A DNA stretch of 64,000 bases from Pseudacidovorax intermedius (GTDB lineage: Bacteria > Pseudomonadota > Gammaproteobacteria > Burkholderiales > Burkholderiaceae_C). This document shows positions 62,236 through 64,000 of the stretch, one piece after another (within the stretch, counting starts at the first letter, position 1; each line of letters opens with the position of its first letter). Where the stretch lies: positions 32,409 through 96,408 of the forward strand of contig NZ_QQAV01000008.1 in NCBI RefSeq assembly GCF_003350475.1, in the 5' to 3' direction. The position numbers and the translations under genes were made by a program. The notes beneath the pieces were generated by a model that was given only the letters and a program-made list of their open reading frames with translations, made no database searches and was not told the DNA's origin.

Positions 62236-63126
62236 ATGAGCGACAGAAAGATCGGCCTGATCGGCGTGGGCCTGATGGGCCACGGCATCGCCACCAACAT
62301 CGTGCGTCATGGTCATTCGCTGGCCGTGCTGGAGCACGCGGGCAACCAGCCGCTGGACGCCCTCAAGGCGGCGGGTGTGCGCACCTTCGGCAGCGCACGG
62401 GAACTCGCGGCCGAGGTCGACGTGCTGCTGCTGTGCGTGACCGGTTCACCGCAGGTGGAGGCCGTGCTGCTCGGCGATGGCGGCGTGTTGCAGGGGCTGC
62501 GGCGCAGTGCGATCGTCATCGACTGCTCCACGGCCATCCCTTCTTCCACCGAGCGGCTGGCCGGTGTGGTGGCCGAAGCGGGCGGGCGCTTCATGGACGC
62601 CGCCATGACCCGCACGCCCAAGGAAGCGGCGGAAGGCCGGCTCAACCTGCTGGTGGGCGCGGAGACCGCACTGTTCGACGAATGCCGCCCGCTGCTGGCC
62701 TGCTTCGCCGAGAACATCACGCACTGCGGGCCCGTCGGGTCCGGCCACCGCATGAAGCTGCTGCACAACTACGTCTCGCTGGGCTCGGTGGCGCTGATCG
62801 CCGAGGCAGCGGCCTGCGCGCAACGCGCGGGTGTGGCGGCCGAGGTGTTCATCGACGTGCTGGCCAAAGGCGGCGGTGGCGGCACGGCACTGGAGCGGCT
62901 GCGGCCCTTCCTGTTGTCGCAAGACCCGAGCGGCCTGCGCTTCAGCATGGCCAACGCTTTCAAGGACCTGGGCTACTACACCACCATGGCCCGCGACAGC
63001 GGCGGCGCCCACACGATTGCCGAAGGCGTGCGGCAGACGCTGGAGACGGCGGTCGAACAGGGCGATCCCCAGGCCGTTCTGCCGCAGTTGGTGAGCTGGC
63101 TCGCCCAGCATCACAAGGCAGTCTGA
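62236..63126 (+). CDS. 3-hydroxyisobutyrate dehydrogenase-like NAD(P)-dependent oxidoreductase
   Basis: A 296-residue beta-hydroxyacid dehydrogenase with the Rossmann motif GLIGVGLMGHGIATN, substrate-binding DCSTAIPSST, and the catalytic Lys in GSGHRMKLLHNYVS. Members include 3-hydroxyisobutyrate, tartronate semialdehyde and related dehydrogenases. A strong AAGGAGA ribosome site precedes the ATG at 62236. It is the last gene of the operon; no terminator is evident before the Rhs region. Confidence 0.9.
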   Translation: MSDRKIGLIGVGLMGHGIATNIVRHGHSLAVLEHAGNQPLDALKAAGVRTFGSARELAAEVDVLLLCVTGSPQVEAVLLGDGGVLQGLRRSAIVIDCSTAIPSSTERLAGVVAEAGGRFMDAAMTRTPKEAAEGRLNLLVGAETALFDECRPLLACFAENITHCGPVGSGHRMKLLHNYVSLGSVALIAEAAACAQRAGVAAEVFIDVLAKGGGGGTALERLRPFLLSQDPSGLRFSMANAFKDLGYYTTMARDSGGAHTIAEGVRQTLETAVEQGDPQAVLPQLVSWLAQHHKAV

Positions 63127-63251
63127 TGGGCGCGTCCGTTGTCTGATGAACCCGTCGCTCGACAGTGCCTTGCCCATTCATTTCTTCAGGCATCGATCAA
63201 AACGCCGCGACGCGCCTCGGCGGCTGCGAACCGGAGTTTTGCAGACCTTCC

Positions 63252-63503
63252 CTACCAGAGCTTCAGATGAGGAGAGCAGAAGCCACGAACAACATCCAAC
63301 AATTCAAGGACACGATCTTCATCGGGTTCGTTGGTTATTGAGTTTCGTAGCTGCTCCAGTTCAGACTCCATTTGCTTTCCCGTCAAGCCTCGTCGCCTGT
63401 ATTGAGCAAGTGCCTCGTGGAGCTGCATGAAATCAGCGCCTTCAGAAATCTGTCTTGCAAGCTCTCGCTGTATTTGAGGACTAGAGGACGAGCAGTTTGT
63501 CAT
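63252..63503 (-). CDS. Candidate Rhs immunity protein (hypothetical)
   Basis: An 83-residue, acidic, helical-looking protein with no recognised domain. Its ATG at 63503 overlaps the natural end of the Rhs toxin frame by 4 bp (ATGA), and GGAG lies 6 nt upstream, so this start is well supported; an ATG at 63515 would lie inside the toxin tail. Small acidic genes directly downstream of Rhs tips are usually cognate immunity proteins. The region is less GC-rich than the rest of the window, as expected for an exchanged toxin/immunity cassette. Confidence 0.65.
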   Translation of the reverse strand: MTNCSSSSPQIQRELARQISEGADFMQLHEALAQYRRRGLTGKQMESELEQLRNSITNEPDEDRVLELLDVVRGFCSPHLKLW

Positions 63504-64000
63504 GGCTTTCTCCATTTGCTATTGGTTCGCTTCAAAGCTTCTTGATATTCACTGGCCGGCATCGTGCGGCTCGGCTGGATTGTTCCGTGCGTTGGGCAAT
63601 CCTGAACGTATCGCAGATCAGAGCCAAGATTTCCTGAGTCGATGCTCCATACCTCGTCTTTTCCCGTGCCGCCGAGGCTTGGCGGCCGGCGATGGCTCGG
63701 CAGATTCCATGGCGTGTTTGGAGCAACCGAAACCCCTCAAGTATTGGGGTGCACATTACCTTGAGCATCAGCGTTGATGTCGCCCGGAATGCGAGCACCC
63801 AAACCTCGAGCAGTGGGCTCGGGCAGCGGCTGCCCATCTGCACCGGTCTTCATTGTTCTGAAAAGAGGGCAACTCGTGAGACCCCAAGGATCAATCCACC
63901 GAATCGGATTCGGCGCATAAGCATGGGTATTGACCCCACCGAGCAACCCAATCGGATCACGTGATACGAACCGCCCCGAATGCGGGTCATAGTACCGATA
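63500..64000 (-). pseudogene. C-terminus of an Rhs protein with in-frame stop in the toxin domain (partial)
   Basis: Read on the minus strand from the window edge, the frame gives [20 protein letters not shown] and later [10 protein letters not shown], the Rhs core border, then a polymorphic tip starting about residue 48. After 87 codons a TGA (63739-63737) interrupts the frame, yet the same frame continues without further stops for 78 codons (GVSVAPNTPWNLP..., HRRPPSLGGTGKDEVWSID, ...EYQEALKRTNSKW) and ends at 63500, overlapping the immunity start. The continued frame looks like a real toxin tail, so this is a single nonsense change of a Gly codon, or a sequencing error. The tip family is not identified by me. 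Confidence 0.75.

Noticed and set aside
63532..63843. A separate 103-codon minus-strand gene between the Rhs end and the immunity gene
   Set aside because: It is an alternate frame over the Rhs tail. The frame continuing past the TGA gives Rhs-toxin-like wording and ends exactly at the immunity start.
1..64000. CRISPR arrays, insertion sequences, tRNA or rRNA genes
   Set aside because: I looked for regularly spaced repeats, transposase motifs and cloverleaf-like segments and saw none.

Overview
The window is GC-rich, densely coded DNA that reads as a betaproteobacterial chromosome of the Comamonadaceae type (Acidovorax/Variovorax/Xylophilus-like). This rests on gene content: two Bug-family tricarboxylate-binding proteins, an AcnD/PrpF-type 2-methylcitrate cluster with an ScfR-type regulator, a urease operon with ureJ between ureA and ureB, a PilE-FimT-PilV-PilW-PilX-PilY1 cluster, and a G-rich intergenic repeat typical of the family. 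I see no rRNA, tRNA, CRISPR array or insertion sequence. Taxonomy is inference.

Layout. 1-500: end of an HPP-family membrane protein. 671-9366: propionate (2-methylcitrate) catabolism, with a divergent regulator, prpC, a Bug binding protein, acnD, prpF and an ICL/PEP-mutase lyase. 9379-26275: an exopolysaccharide locus in two converging arms. The minus arm (26275 to 13374) runs wecB, a BcsB-like protein, an NfrB-like synthase with a C-terminal c-di-GMP-binding MshEN domain, an NfrA-like TPR/outer-membrane protein, AlgX-like, AlgJ-like, AlgI-like MBOAT and AlgF-like. Most of its gene joints are 4-bp, 1-bp or otherwise tiny. The plus arm (10481 to 13384) runs an acyl-CoA dehydrogenase homologue, a DltC-like carrier and a DltA-like ligase, preceded by a DUF4434 lipoprotein. 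Together these look like a c-di-GMP-gated ManNAc-type polysaccharide synthase joined to Alg-type transfer machinery that may be charged by a Dlt-type aminoacyl (or modified acyl) carrier. This is the strongest candidate for an undescribed system.

26688-26879: a CsbD stress protein with its own terminator. 27260-34969: type IV pilin and minor-pilin operon ending in a PA14-containing PilY1. 35012-41316: c-di-GMP signalling, with a MHYT-GGDEF-EAL protein divergent from a DUF4394 / cupredoxin / HAMP-GGDEF-EAL operon. Both directions carry matching sigma-28-like promoter motifs. 41472-43833: a dual-specificity phosphatase paired with an unrecognised protein that combines phosphoribosyltransferase-like and kinase-like motifs. 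43873-49619: urease (ureA-J-B-C-GNAT-E-F-G, no ureD). 49759-54479: a cytosine/purine permease fused to a hybrid histidine kinase, with a LuxR-type response regulator. 54566-55279: ChaC. 55344-63126: a catabolic island for an unidentified hydroxy acid (Bug protein, enolase-superfamily enzyme, two 2-hydroxyacid dehydrogenases, aldehyde dehydrogenase, hydroxyisobutyrate-dehydrogenase-like enzyme) with a FadR-type regulator and candidate operators. 63252-64000: C-terminus of an Rhs toxin broken by one in-frame TGA, with an overlapping candidate immunity gene. This end looks visibly less GC-rich.

Surface polysaccharide, type IV pili and c-di-GMP turnover are close neighbours, which suggests a surface-attachment region. 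No function was tested; all calls come from reading the sequence.
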